Source: Cylindrospermopsis curvispora GIHE-G1
Lineage (GTDB): Bacteria > Cyanobacteriota > Cyanobacteriia > Cyanobacteriales > Nostocaceae
Direction of reading: 5' to 3'
Assembly (NCBI RefSeq): GCF_014489415.1
Contig: NZ_CP060822.1
Location: 2,217,501-2,281,500 of the forward strand
Length of the DNA stretch: 64,000 nt
The notes beneath the pieces were generated by a model that had not been told where the DNA came from, ran no database searches, and was given only the letters and a program-made list of their open reading frames with translations. Position numbers and translations under genes: made by a program. How positions within the stretch are numbered: position 1 is the first letter of the stretch; every line of letters begins with the position of its first letter. Below are positions 17,581 through 26,384 of this stretch, in pieces.

Positions 17581-18540
17581 TTATTTTAAAACAACATTAA
17601 CATTATTAACATTGCTCATCACCGATTGATTTCCCGACTCTAGTCCTGCAGAAATGGATTTAATAGGTGCTTTTGACCATAGCAGTATGGCAGGTGCAGC
17701 TCCTAGGAATAGACCCAAAATTATGGGAATGGGGAACCCAGCAGCTAAACTCATAACCGTGGCAAAACCAAAGTTTGCTAAGTATACTATTAAGGCTACA
17801 TTTAATTGGGATCTTTCCAAATTAATTGGGACATTTTTCCATAACAAGGCTGATACTGTCATAAACAGAGCACCAGTGCCAAACCAACCAGCAAAATTCT
17901 GATAAGGCATACCAAAAAAGGCACCTGGTTGGTGCCAATACCAAAATGGTAAGGAAGTCTGACTCATTGCTGGATCTAATACAAAATCCCAAGAGGTGAG
18001 CAATAAAGCTCCCAATGCGATCGCACCTACGTGACGTAGTAAAGTAGGTCTTCTATCCACATCGAAACCAGTACGTCCTAACAAGTATGACACAATTCCT
18101 ACATAAAACCAAGATAAAGGAATAGTAAAAGGTACGAGACCTGCAATTTTATAACCCAAACCACTTAAATAGCTATAGTGACCAAAAGGAAAACCAGTAC
18201 TGGTTCCCAATAACTCACTAGTCAAAGAAATAGATAACGATGGAATCAAGAAACATAAGGCTCTTGCCAAACCTAAGTTTCGGCAAGCATAGAGGAAAAC
18301 ACCTACAGCACCTAAAATCATGTAAGCCACACCACCACCAGCCATACTCCACTGCATGGCTGTTTGTCCTACTTCTGATAAATTTAGTACCTCCTCAAAA
18401 ATTAACTCGGCATTGGGAATTACCAGCAGTATTCCCACGAGCCCGAATACCATAGAAACGATATGACCAATCAGGCATACGCGCTCAAAAATTACTAGTT
18501 GTCTCATGATTAGTCCCTGACCTTTCTTGAAAGATGACAC
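17581..18540 (-). CDS. cruF: Carotenoid 1',2'-hydratase CruF
   Basis: CruF hydrates the psi end of gamma-carotene-type intermediates in myxoxanthophyll synthesis. The 319-aa protein has about eight membrane helices and the family signature around GTSTGFPFGHYSYLSGLGYKI, followed by VPFTIPLSWFYVG and a conserved DPAMS...FWYWHQPGAFFGMPYQNFAGWFGTG block (split across about 205-235), all typical of the DUF422/CruF family. cruG lies 92 bases downstream on the same strand, the same pairing seen in other cyanobacteria. Thylakoid or cell membrane location is expected. Confidence 0.92.
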   Translation of the reverse strand: MSSFKKGQGLIMRQLVIFERVCLIGHIVSMVFGLVGILLVIPNAELIFEEVLNLSEVGQTAMQWSMAGGGVAYMILGAVGVFLYACRNLGLARALCFLIPSLSISLTSELLGTSTGFPFGHYSYLSGLGYKIAGLVPFTIPLSWFYVGIVSYLLGRTGFDVDRRPTLLRHVGAIALGALLLTSWDFVLDPAMSQTSLPFWYWHQPGAFFGMPYQNFAGWFGTGALFMTVSALLWKNVPINLERSQLNVALIVYLANFGFATVMSLAAGFPIPIILGLFLGAAPAILLWSKAPIKSISAGLESGNQSVMSNVNNVNVVLK

Positions 18541-18719
18541 TTGGTTATACTAATAATAGTTTACAAATCTTTAAGATCCTAACCTAACTAAATTTCTAGG
18601 GGTAGAAAGTTCATCAAAAAGTTAAAAGTTAGTTAATCTTATAGCATATACCGTAAAAATGGGAAGTATAAGTAAGTATAAACGTCCATGGAATCAAATA
18701 ACCATCTCCTCCTACCAAT

Positions 18720-19145
18720 ATGTCAATATTGCAAAAAGTTCCTTGGTTGTCTCTAATTTTGGTGTTCCTTAGCTACATCGCCCTGGGTTGGCTAGCATCT
18801 GAAACTAACCCACCCTTATTTTTCTGGTTTATACTTGGGGTTGGACTATTGCTCTTGTTAAACAGCTTAACTACTCCACTGTCAGAAGTAGTCAGTTTTT
18901 ACACTATATTGTTCGAATCAAATCTCAAGAGTTTTGCAGTGACAATTTTAGCGGCTTTTTTGTTTTTCCTAATGATTGCTTGGTTTAGAGTATTTCTGGA
19001 TGCTTTACTAATTATTTCCTCAACCATACTAGCTAAGATAGACTTTCAGTCCCAGGGATTGAAGCCAGGCTTAACCTTTTGGTTGATCTCCCTATTTTCT
19101 TTTTCAGGCTTAGGATTAGGCGCTTTGTGGAAGAACTTGGTTTAA
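18720..19145 (+). CDS. Hypothetical membrane protein, four helices
   Basis: A 141-aa very hydrophobic protein with predicted helices near residues 10-28, 32-50, 70-98 and 118-136, and only short polar loops. It starts 180 bases from the divergent cruF and converges on rpmA. A weak promoter-like box can be read near 18650. No family is recognised. The carotenoid genes next to it are on the other strand, so no link should be assumed. Confidence 0.65.
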   Translation: MSILQKVPWLSLILVFLSYIALGWLASETNPPLFFWFILGVGLLLLLNSLTTPLSEVVSFYTILFESNLKSFAVTILAAFLFFLMIAWFRVFLDALLIISSTILAKIDFQSQGLKPGLTFWLISLFSFSGLGLGALWKNLV

Positions 19146-19168
19146 CACCACCAGTCTTAACAATTGTA

Positions 19169-19198
19169 CGGGGGCTTAATTTTTACCCATTTCCCCCG
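19169..19198. terminator. Hairpin between convergent genes at 19.17 kb
   Basis: CGGGGG at 19169-19174 pairs with CCCCCG at 19193-19198 around an 18-base loop rich in T. It sits between the membrane-protein gene and the end of rpmA. The stem is short, so it is only a possible bidirectional terminator. Confidence 0.35.
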
Positions 19199-19210
19199 AC
19201 CCACGAATAA

Positions 19211-19489
19211 TTAGCTGGCTACAGCTTCCTCAGTAACACGGGGATAAACACTAACCTTTTTGCGGCTTTTGCCCTTTCTTTCAAAAGTGACCACACCATC
19301 AATTAAAGCAAACAAGGTATCATCATTGCCAATACCAACATTATTACCAGGATGGAACTTGGTGCCACGCTGGCGTACCAAGATGTTTCCTGCGCGTACA
19401 ACCTGTCCACCAAAACGCTTAACACCGAGGCGCTGAGCATTAGAGTCACGACCATTTCGCGTACTTCCCGTACCTTTCTTATGAGCCAT
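19211..19489 (-). CDS. rpmA: 50S ribosomal protein L27
   Basis: L27 lies near the peptidyl transferase centre and stabilises tRNA. The 92-aa protein starts [16 protein letters not shown] and contains the family segment [16 protein letters not shown]. There is no extra N-terminal peptide for cleavage, unlike in Firmicutes. The gene follows rplU after 43 bases, forming the usual rplU-rpmA operon. Confidence 0.98.
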   Translation of the reverse strand: MAHKKGTGSTRNGRDSNAQRLGVKRFGGQVVRAGNILVRQRGTKFHPGNNVGIGNDDTLFALIDGVVTFERKGKSRKKVSVYPRVTEEAVAS

Positions 19490-19532
19490 ATTTTCCTCTC
19501 AAACTTATCAAATTAAAGTTAGACTAAACTTG

Positions 19533-19934
19533 TTATTCATCTTGCAAATCAAGACCTGGGTCTTCCGGTGGAAGGAGTTCAGGAGAAAGGGGAGAGTCTT
19601 GATGGGCAAGAGTTTCGCCATTAAGCTTAATAGAGTTAATCAAAAGCCTGGTAATTTCCTGACGGTGTCCACGTTTCTTGCGGGTTTTCTTCTTGGGTTT
19701 CATCTTGTAAACCAAGACCTTACGACCTCGAAAGTGCCGTAAAACAGTTCCTTCTACTGTTGCACCAGAGACTCTTGGTTGCCCTATAGACAATCCATTC
19801 TCATGTTGCACAAGTAACACTGCGTCTATGGTTATCTTTTCATCTGGTTGAGCGTGGAGTAGTTCAATATCGTAGAAACGACCTGCTTCTACTTTTAACT
19901 GTTTGCCACCGGTTTCAATAATTGCGTAAGTCAT
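19533..19934 (-). CDS. rplU: 50S ribosomal protein L21
   Basis: The 133-aa protein starts [18 protein letters not shown] and has the typical basic core [18 protein letters not shown], which binds 23S rRNA. It is about 25-30 residues longer at the C terminus than the E. coli protein, ending in an acidic Pro/Glu/Leu-rich tail after the core. First gene of the rplU-rpmA pair. Confidence 0.97.
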   Translation of the reverse strand: MTYAIIETGGKQLKVEAGRFYDIELLHAQPDEKITIDAVLLVQHENGLSIGQPRVSGATVEGTVLRHFRGRKVLVYKMKPKKKTRKKRGHRQEITRLLINSIKLNGETLAHQDSPLSPELLPPEDPGLDLQDE

Positions 19935-20013
19935 GGGATTGTCCTTAAATTTGCCGTACAGGTAGCTGGCATTGATCCATAAAGATCTTCTGTCTATAGC
20001 TGTAGTATGCTTT

Positions 20014-20238
20014 TTACCAGCCTTTGGTGTCTACCTGATCCGAGCGAGAATGAGAGAGACGATTGGCACTGATTCCACTTGACGTGGTTTTGGTATATAC
20101 TTCCAAATTAGTGCATGGCCAAAGATTATAAACCGTTCCACCGTGTTTGTCAAGGCAAATAATTTGAACTTGCGCTTGACTTCCTCTAATGTAAGAAGCC
20201 AACTGCGTGCGGCAATTTTCTTGTGAACCAAAATACAT
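20014..20238 (-). CDS. Small conserved-looking protein, 74 aa
   Basis: An open frame of 74 codons from the ATG at 20236-20238, starting MYFGSQENC and containing [17 protein letters not shown]. Composition (Cys, Trp, Gly placement, a clear beta-rich core) looks like a genuine protein rather than a shadow, and the region has no other gene. GAGGGA lies almost against the ATG, so the start is uncertain; a longer frame extends to 20328 but overlaps pxcA. It is divergent from pxcA and upstream of rplU. Function unknown. Confidence 0.45.
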   Translation of the reverse strand: MYFGSQENCRTQLASYIRGSQAQVQIICLDKHGGTVYNLWPCTNLEVYTKTTSSGISANRLSHSRSDQVDTKGW

Positions 20239-20244
20239 TCCCTC

Positions 20245-21495
20245 ATGATCATGAATACTAAGGATCCCTATCAAAGAATCACAACCTATTGGATTGGGTT
20301 GAAAAGCTGGATTATTAACACTCCCCACAGAGCTGTTTTAGCGGCTTATCGAGCTGCTTGGGAGATTAGAAATATTGAAATTCAACAGTTTAACGGGCAA
20401 AAAATTTCCCCTCAGTCCACAAACTATAGTGGTAATGTCATGGAATTTTGGCAAGAGAACCTGAATAGAAATTTAACTATCATTAAAATTCGACTGGCAG
20501 AATTTAATTTAGGCATGACTTTTACCCATAGATCTACTAATAGCAATGATCAATATATTTATGATGCTGAACTCTTAGAAAAACTTAAATTTATTGATGA
20601 AGTTATCGCCAGTTATACTCAGAAGCGTAATGATAGTAAATATGTGGAAATTGCACAACCATTAAGCAGGAGTGAGCAAGAAGTTCAATCCAATGATAGT
20701 CAACAAAAAGGAGTATTTCCGGGATCAATTGCCAGGACCTTGAGTAAAATTGCTAAGGACTTTACACCAACAGCAGAGAGTGATTTCATCAAGAACTATC
20801 GCATTTCTAGGAATAAAACTAGGATAGCGATGAGATTCTTGTTATTAATAATAATTATCCCATTAATAGTACAAAATTTTTCCAAAAACTTATTGTTTAC
20901 ACCCCTATTTAATCAATGGATGAGTCAAGATAATCAAAGAGTGTTTTTAAACCCAGAAATGGAGGAAAAAGCACTGAATGAACTAAAAACCTTCGAAAGA
21001 AAATTGCAGTTCCAAAATTTATTACATACGGTGCCCCCTTTATCTCCTGAAGAAATAGAATTAGAGGTAAAAGATAAAGCATTGGATCTGGCAAAGGAAT
21101 TTCGTCGTGATAGTAGTCTAGCTATAGGTAATATATTTGCTGATGTCATGTCATTAATTTCCTTTGCCATTATTATTGGTTGGAGAAAAAAAGATATAGG
21201 GGTAGTTCAGTCATTGTTAGATAAAATAGCCTACGGGTTAAGTGATAGTGCCAAAGCTTTTCTAATTATTTTAATAACGGATATATTTGTAGGTTTCCAC
21301 TCTCCCCATGGTTGGGAAATTATCTTAGAAAGTCTAGCAGAACACTTGGGATTACCAGCAAGTAGAAATGTCATATTCCTTTTCATTGCTACTTTCCCCG
21401 TAATTTTAAACACCATCTTCAAATATTGGATTTTCCGTTATTTGAGTCGGTTATCCCCCTCTGCATTAGCCACCTTAAAGGAAATGGATGAATAA
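20245..21495 (+). CDS. pxcA: Proton extrusion protein PxcA (CemA family)
   Basis: PxcA (also PcxA/CotA) is needed for light-induced, Na+-dependent proton release and is related to chloroplast CemA. The 416-aa protein has a soluble N-terminal half with coiled-coil character, starting near DPYQRITTYWIGLKSWIINTP, and a C-terminal half with about four membrane helices. The second half carries family segments such as SKNLLFTPLFNQWM, YGLSDSAKAFLIILITD and FVGFHSPHGWEIILE. Cell-membrane location. An in-frame ATG two codons downstream is another possible start. A second exported-protein gene follows after 56 bases. Confidence 0.93.
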   Translation: MIMNTKDPYQRITTYWIGLKSWIINTPHRAVLAAYRAAWEIRNIEIQQFNGQKISPQSTNYSGNVMEFWQENLNRNLTIIKIRLAEFNLGMTFTHRSTNSNDQYIYDAELLEKLKFIDEVIASYTQKRNDSKYVEIAQPLSRSEQEVQSNDSQQKGVFPGSIARTLSKIAKDFTPTAESDFIKNYRISRNKTRIAMRFLLLIIIIPLIVQNFSKNLLFTPLFNQWMSQDNQRVFLNPEMEEKALNELKTFERKLQFQNLLHTVPPLSPEEIELEVKDKALDLAKEFRRDSSLAIGNIFADVMSLISFAIIIGWRKKDIGVVQSLLDKIAYGLSDSAKAFLIILITDIFVGFHSPHGWEIILESLAEHLGLPASRNVIFLFIATFPVILNTIFKYWIFRYLSRLSPSALATLKEMDE

Positions 21496-21551
21496 TAGAC
21501 AAAATTTACAATTTCTGAAATAATTCTTTTGACAAAGTCTAAACACAGCTT

Positions 21552-22748
21552 ATGATTAACATACGATTCGGTCTCAAAGTGCAAATTTTCTCCGGTCTGA
21601 TCACCTTTCTATCAGTTCTCAGTATAAGTCAATATCAATTCCTACACGCAACCAATAAACCCTTACATACACAGCAAAGAATTGAGCAACATCAATCCCA
21701 GGATTCATCTGTCTTTTATTCGGTGATTGATGAATGGCAAAAATATAAATATAGTGTGAATGGAAAGTCTATTTTACGACCCATGAAATTACCAAATACA
21801 AAAGTCAATTTTAATGCCAATGATTTATTATTTGTACTGATAAATACCAGGAAATATTTTCAAGATCATTCTCAAAAGGATCCAAATATTTCTCGAAACG
21901 GATTATTATTAAGTCAGGGAGTTAAAGTAGAGAATGTGCTAAAAACCCTAGATTTTATGATTAGCACTTTACGGGAAGATGTGAAGAAAAACCGACCGTC
22001 TCGATTGCAAGATCCTAATTTTATTAATACCAATTTTCGGGTCATTAAATGGAACGCCTATCATCCTGATAAACCAGAACAAAAACAACTGAGAATTACA
22101 AAGTACGCAGTGTTTACTCATCCTGGTTCCCGTACCAAGACAAGTACATACAACATACCAATTTATAGCTTGAAAGACAATTTAGCCACCGATAAATTTT
22201 ACACTAAATACACCAAGCAGGAGGTACTATCTGGAATTTATGAGCCAGGTGGAAAAGAATTTGGCAAAGTAGATACTTTGGCATATTTGACTCGTCAAGG
22301 ACTAGAGGAAGCACTAATGCAGGGGACAATATTAATTAATTTTACCGATGGTTCTAAGGGATTTTTTAACGTAGACAGAAATAATGGCATATCCTACATA
22401 AGAGGAGTCAAGGACACACTACAAAAGCGTTATTGGTATTTCAGACCAGTTGATCAAATCAAAGGTTATGGATATAAAATAGACGCAAAAATTTCCATTA
22501 GACCGGGTGTCACTTTTGCTGGAGACGTGCTAAATATTGGTTTAGGAAGAGTGGTATTAATTGAATATAATCAGGGAAAAAATAAACGTCTACAAATGGG
22601 AGTTGTAGCAGACACTGGTGGAGCATTTCTACCCAATTTACATCAGTTGGATTACCTAGCGGGTATTTTTAAAAATCAAACTGAATTTAAGCAGTACATT
22701 GGACAATTACCAGAATATGCTAACGCCTATATTCTGGTGAAAAAGTGA
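21552..22748 (+). CDS. Exported protein resembling MltA/3D-domain lytic transglycosylases
   Basis: A 398-aa protein with an N-terminal hydrophobic segment (about residues 10-28) that acts as signal or anchor. The C-terminal half shows a distant MltA-like pattern: GIYEPGG near residue 227, RKS-free linker, TLAYLTRQGLEEAL, YWYFRPVD, then a double-psi barrel ending in VVADTGGA with Asp354 at the position of the catalytic aspartate of MltA. MltA enzymes cut peptidoglycan glycan strands. The identity is weak, so this is inference. It follows pxcA by 56 bases and may share its transcript. Confidence 0.55.
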   Translation: MINIRFGLKVQIFSGLITFLSVLSISQYQFLHATNKPLHTQQRIEQHQSQDSSVFYSVIDEWQKYKYSVNGKSILRPMKLPNTKVNFNANDLLFVLINTRKYFQDHSQKDPNISRNGLLLSQGVKVENVLKTLDFMISTLREDVKKNRPSRLQDPNFINTNFRVIKWNAYHPDKPEQKQLRITKYAVFTHPGSRTKTSTYNIPIYSLKDNLATDKFYTKYTKQEVLSGIYEPGGKEFGKVDTLAYLTRQGLEEALMQGTILINFTDGSKGFFNVDRNNGISYIRGVKDTLQKRYWYFRPVDQIKGYGYKIDAKISIRPGVTFAGDVLNIGLGRVVLIEYNQGKNKRLQMGVVADTGGAFLPNLHQLDYLAGIFKNQTEFKQYIGQLPEYANAYILVKK

Positions 22749-22779
22749 AAAAAAGCAAAATTAATATAAATAATGCGGT

Positions 22780-23151
22780 TTATTCTTCTGGTGATTTAGC
22801 TGTTATTTCAACTGCTGTGACATCAATTGTACCTTCTGGTGTTAAACGGCTAAATCTACCATTTTTCACTGATAGTTGCTCACCACAATTGGGACATTGC
22901 AGTTGGATATTATTTAAACCAGTTGATTCGAATCCACAAACTGGACATTTATCAGTCACTAAATTCCCTTGCAACCACCAGCGAAATCCAAAAAATGCCA
23001 CAAATGGTATAATCAGGAACAGAGTGAAAATAACTATTAAAGAGTTTACCAACCAACCTAAACCCAGAGATGCTAACAACCAGGTTACTGCTAATAAGGT
23101 CAACCAGGGGCGGAATCTATCAAGAGTTTGTTGTAAGTTATTAGAATTCAT
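22780..23151 (-). CDS. Membrane protein with C-terminal zinc ribbon
   Basis: A 123-aa protein with two adjacent membrane helices (about residues 18-36 and 38-58) followed by a cytosolic zinc ribbon with two CxxC pairs, CPVC near residue 70 and CPNC near residue 86. The tail contains FSRLTPEGTIDVTAVEIT. Such small proteins are common in cyanobacteria and have no known role. It converges on the MltA-like gene. Confidence 0.7.
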   Translation of the reverse strand: MNSNNLQQTLDRFRPWLTLLAVTWLLASLGLGWLVNSLIVIFTLFLIIPFVAFFGFRWWLQGNLVTDKCPVCGFESTGLNNIQLQCPNCGEQLSVKNGRFSRLTPEGTIDVTAVEITAKSPEE

Positions 23152-23281
23152 TCGTTTAATTTTTTATACTCTATTCCCATTCTACCATTTTTATAGCTCC
23201 AGCAACCTGAGGGGAGCCAAAACGCCTGCACTCACTTTTAGTAATTAACTCTGTTTATCGCGTTTTGGCACAAGCTATGTT

Positions 23282-24079
23282 TTAGAGAGTTTTTACAATC
23301 TCCCTTAGATTATCTATCTGTTCTTGACTGAACCCAGCTTGTTTAAGGTTAATTAAAAATTTAGATTGTCCATAACGAGAATCCAACTGTACTGCTTGGT
23401 CATAAGTTTGTCGTGCTTGTGTTTTCATCCCCTGTCCCCAATAAACCAATGCCAAAGCAACCCAAGGATGGGGATTATTGGGTTCTAAAATTGTGGCTTG
23501 TTTACCCCGTGCTACTGCTAAATCATACTTTTTTAGGCGTTGATAGGCGAGAGTTAGATTATAATAAGCAATTTCATTATCTACCTTTATTTCTTTTGCA
23601 TGCTCATGAGTTTCCACAGCTTTGTTTAAATCTCCACTTACCAGATAAACTATTCCCAAAGCATTTAGTGCAGGAATATAATTAGCATCTTTCTCTAATA
23701 CCTGCTCTAATACTTTCATAGCAGTTGCTTTTCTACCAGCAAGGTGTAAGGTCCAACCCAATAAAACCTGTCCAGAAAGATTTTCTGGTTCTAGAGAAGT
23801 GGCCCTTTCTAAAGAGATAATAGCATCTGCATACCGCCCTTGCTGACGGTATTTAAGTCCTGATTGTCGCAACTTAGCCGCAGTAGTTTTAGACTTGCTA
23901 GAACTAGTGAAAGTGGAGGAAGGTGTAAGAATAGGGGAACCGGAAGAATAGGCCATATTATTGGGTAATACATTTTTGCTGCATCCCATAGCAGTCAAAC
24001 CTATCACACATACTATATTAGTAATAACAGTAATGTTTTTATTATTGATGTTACTAATACTTCTAATTTTGCCAACCAT
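23282..24079 (-). CDS. TPR-repeat protein, probable lipoprotein
   Basis: A 265-aa protein with an N-terminal hydrophobic segment ending in LTAMGC (Cys33), a plausible lipobox. A Ser-rich linker follows, then about four tetratricopeptide repeats from residue 70 on (AAKLRQSGLKYRQQGRYADA, and repeats with the W-L-G-Y-A-P pattern spaced 34 residues). TPR domains bind partner proteins. It starts 12 bases after the end of the upstream deacetylase gene, so they are very likely translated from one transcript and may act together at the cell envelope. Confidence 0.75.
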   Translation of the reverse strand: MVGKIRSISNINNKNITVITNIVCVIGLTAMGCSKNVLPNNMAYSSGSPILTPSSTFTSSSKSKTTAAKLRQSGLKYRQQGRYADAIISLERATSLEPENLSGQVLLGWTLHLAGRKATAMKVLEQVLEKDANYIPALNALGIVYLVSGDLNKAVETHEHAKEIKVDNEIAYYNLTLAYQRLKKYDLAVARGKQATILEPNNPHPWVALALVYWGQGMKTQARQTYDQAVQLDSRYGQSKFLINLKQAGFSQEQIDNLREIVKTL

Positions 24080-24091
24080 ATTTGCCAGTCT

Positions 24092-26020
24092 CTAATTATT
24101 TGGGGATTGGGTGGGAACAGATTGTGGGTTTTGGGGACCAGGGTAGAGGACAACAGCATGGGGAACTGGACGCGGGGTGTAAGCCACCAGGGATTTCCCT
24201 TGATATGTCAGGGAGGTGCTAGCTCCCGAATCAAGCATCACCGCATCCCGAAATCCTAACCGATAGAGAATCTCACCCAAAGATACAGAATCCACAGGAG
24301 TTTTTGTCACACCAATTACCGGTATTCCTGCTACATTAATTCCCCAAAAAGCCCGGTGACGAGCAATATCATAGCCATATAAGTTGCCAAAATTAGCAGC
24401 GGGCTGAGGTGTATTATTTCTTACTAACCATGCCGCACCTACGAAGGCATCTGTTACACTTTTATTTTCTGGCGAAAATGCTTGGATTCCCTCTAAGCTA
24501 TTGTGGCTTTCCGGAACAAAAGGTATAAAATTAACTGAGTGGGGATTAATTAGAACCAGGGGACGGTCTCGCAATTTCAAGTTTTCACTGGCATTACCAG
24601 GAATAAAACCACGATTGCCACTCAAAACTGGTCCAATCATCGTGTTAGAGTCTAGGTATTTTAACGAAAAGAAACCTCCATCAACTGCAGCAATTGCTTG
24701 TGTGTCTTTTAACATATCTGGTAATTGATAACGGCTATCGGCATGAAATGTACCTGGAACACCTCCGCCAATAAGAATTAATTCTGTATTATTTACCTTG
24801 TATTCTCGTTTTTCAATGTCAACATTAAAGTTGAAATTTGTAGGATCCACCGGTGCTGGATATCCACCCCAAGCTAGGGTAGCTATTTCTCTAAGACGGG
24901 ACTGTCCAAACCTACCTATAGTAAATAAATCCGGGGAATCACCAACAAATTTTTCATCTGCATCATCCATGGAAAAGGCCATTTGATAGCCAGCAGCAAT
25001 TACCCGCGCCCTAACTCTTTCATCTAATTTCCCCTCAGGATAGGTAAAATAATTGATGGGAATACCTAAACGCTCCTGTAAAATCCGCTTTGAATCTATC
25101 ACTTCCGATGAAAGTTCCTCCTCCGAAAGTTGTCGCAAATCCCGAGGATGGTTGACAGAATGGGAAGCAATGGTTACTAAGGGACTGGCTGCCATTTCCC
25201 TTAACTGTTCCCAGGTTAGACTAGATCTTGCAGTCTTACCCTCCATTTTTTTTACATAGACGGAAAAAACAGCGGGGAAATTGTATTTTTTTAAAAGAGG
25301 ATAAACATATTCATAATGTCCCCCATAACCATCATCAAAGGATAGCAATACCGGTTTGGCGGGGAGAGGGACACCAGTTCGCAAATGGGCCAACAACCAA
25401 TTTGGGCTAATGGGAGTAACCCCCTCCTGTTGCAAAAGTTGAAAGTGCGCTTCTAATTCCTCCGGGGTAACATCAAAAAACACTTGTTTTTGTGGTAGGA
25501 TGTCATGGTACATGAAAATAGGAACTCTAGCAAGTCTGGCTTGGCGGTTCAATTCGGGGAAGGGGGTAACTAACTGTAGTTTAGGAGGAGGTGTATTTTG
25601 CTCTTGGGTATTGTCAGTCCTAGTGATAATATGGTTGAGAAATTGAAACCACTCAGGCGACTTTTTCTCCGGAACGGTTGCTTCCGATTTTGGGAATGAG
25701 GTTTCTAAAATCTTTTCTCCAGGAACCCAGTTAGGACATTGGGGAGGTGAGGGAGCCTGCGTATTTTCCTCTGGGGATGTTGATATAGCATTAGATGGTG
25801 GTGATTCACAGTACTTTTGTAAGCTGAGGAAACCTTGACTTAAAAGATATTCAGGGGATTGGGTAGTGAAAACTACAGGTGTAGGTGTGGATTTAGCCTT
25901 TTGGAATGATTTTGATCTCTGATACCAAGAAAATGAAAGGACCGCAATTACCACAGGTAGGCCTGTGACGAGGAAAAGCGTTAAGTGGGGGAGTTTAGGC
26001 AACCGAGAAGTCATGGGCAA
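24092..26020 (-). CDS. Polysaccharide deacetylase fused to a phosphodiester glycosidase domain
   Basis: A 642-aa envelope protein. There is a membrane anchor near residues 13-30 and a Pro/Ser/Thr-rich linker to about 165. A family-4 carbohydrate esterase domain follows, with FMYHDIL, the catalytic LLSFDDGYGG, and SHSVNHPRDL as the metal-binding region. From about residue 395 to the end there is a NAGPA-type phosphodiester glycosidase domain (GGVPGTFHADSRY, AAVDGGFFS, NPHSVNF, MLDSGASTSL). The first removes N-acetyl groups from glycans, the second cleaves sugar-phosphodiester linkages. The fusion suggests trimming of a surface polysaccharide or peptidoglycan. The TPR gene lies 12 bases downstream. 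Confidence 0.85.
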   Translation of the reverse strand: MPMTSRLPKLPHLTLFLVTGLPVVIAVLSFSWYQRSKSFQKAKSTPTPVVFTTQSPEYLLSQGFLSLQKYCESPPSNAISTSPEENTQAPSPPQCPNWVPGEKILETSFPKSEATVPEKKSPEWFQFLNHIITRTDNTQEQNTPPPKLQLVTPFPELNRQARLARVPIFMYHDILPQKQVFFDVTPEELEAHFQLLQQEGVTPISPNWLLAHLRTGVPLPAKPVLLSFDDGYGGHYEYVYPLLKKYNFPAVFSVYVKKMEGKTARSSLTWEQLREMAASPLVTIASHSVNHPRDLRQLSEEELSSEVIDSKRILQERLGIPINYFTYPEGKLDERVRARVIAAGYQMAFSMDDADEKFVGDSPDLFTIGRFGQSRLREIATLAWGGYPAPVDPTNFNFNVDIEKREYKVNNTELILIGGGVPGTFHADSRYQLPDMLKDTQAIAAVDGGFFSLKYLDSNTMIGPVLSGNRGFIPGNASENLKLRDRPLVLINPHSVNFIPFVPESHNSLEGIQAFSPENKSVTDAFVGAAWLVRNNTPQPAANFGNLYGYDIARHRAFWGINVAGIPVIGVTKTPVDSVSLGEILYRLGFRDAVMLDSGASTSLTYQGKSLVAYTPRPVPHAVVLYPGPQNPQSVPTQSPNN

Positions 26021-26384
26021 TCAATTTTTGAGACTCAGATATATCATATCTATATCCCTGGCTTAGTGGCTATAGATCCGGTTACCATGAGGTTAGAATG
26101 GTTCGATCCAATCAACAGGTGCTTTAATGGCTCCCGGCGATCGCCTTCTGGAACTACTGTAGTTCCGTTAACATTAACTATCGTGCGACTTTACCGGATA
26201 GCTATACCTCTTATGTTGTATGTAAAAAGACAAAAGAACCAGGGAATTAATTCCCTGGCTCAAGGCTGAAGTCGGATAAAAAACGACTAATTTTGTCATG
26301 TAGCATTGCTACTAAGGTCTGGGTAAAACAGGTAATTCATTAACTCACTTGTGAACTTCGTTCCCTGTGCAACTTAAACCTAAC
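26021..26384. other. Intergenic region with palindromic terminator
   Basis: A 364-base gap between two minus-strand genes. It contains one HIP1 site near 26140, the terminator hairpin at 26239-26258, and a weak inverted repeat (AGTCG at 26270-26274 and CGACT at 26284-26288). No open frame of convincing composition is present. Confidence 0.6.
26223..26258 (-). terminator. Rho-independent terminator of the 1681-aa gene
   Basis: A perfect 20-base palindrome (26239-26258, CCAGGGAATT and its complement) is followed on the minus strand by a T-rich run (TTCTTTTGTCTTTTT). It lies about 126 bases after the stop codon of the large surface-protein gene. Confidence 0.75.
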
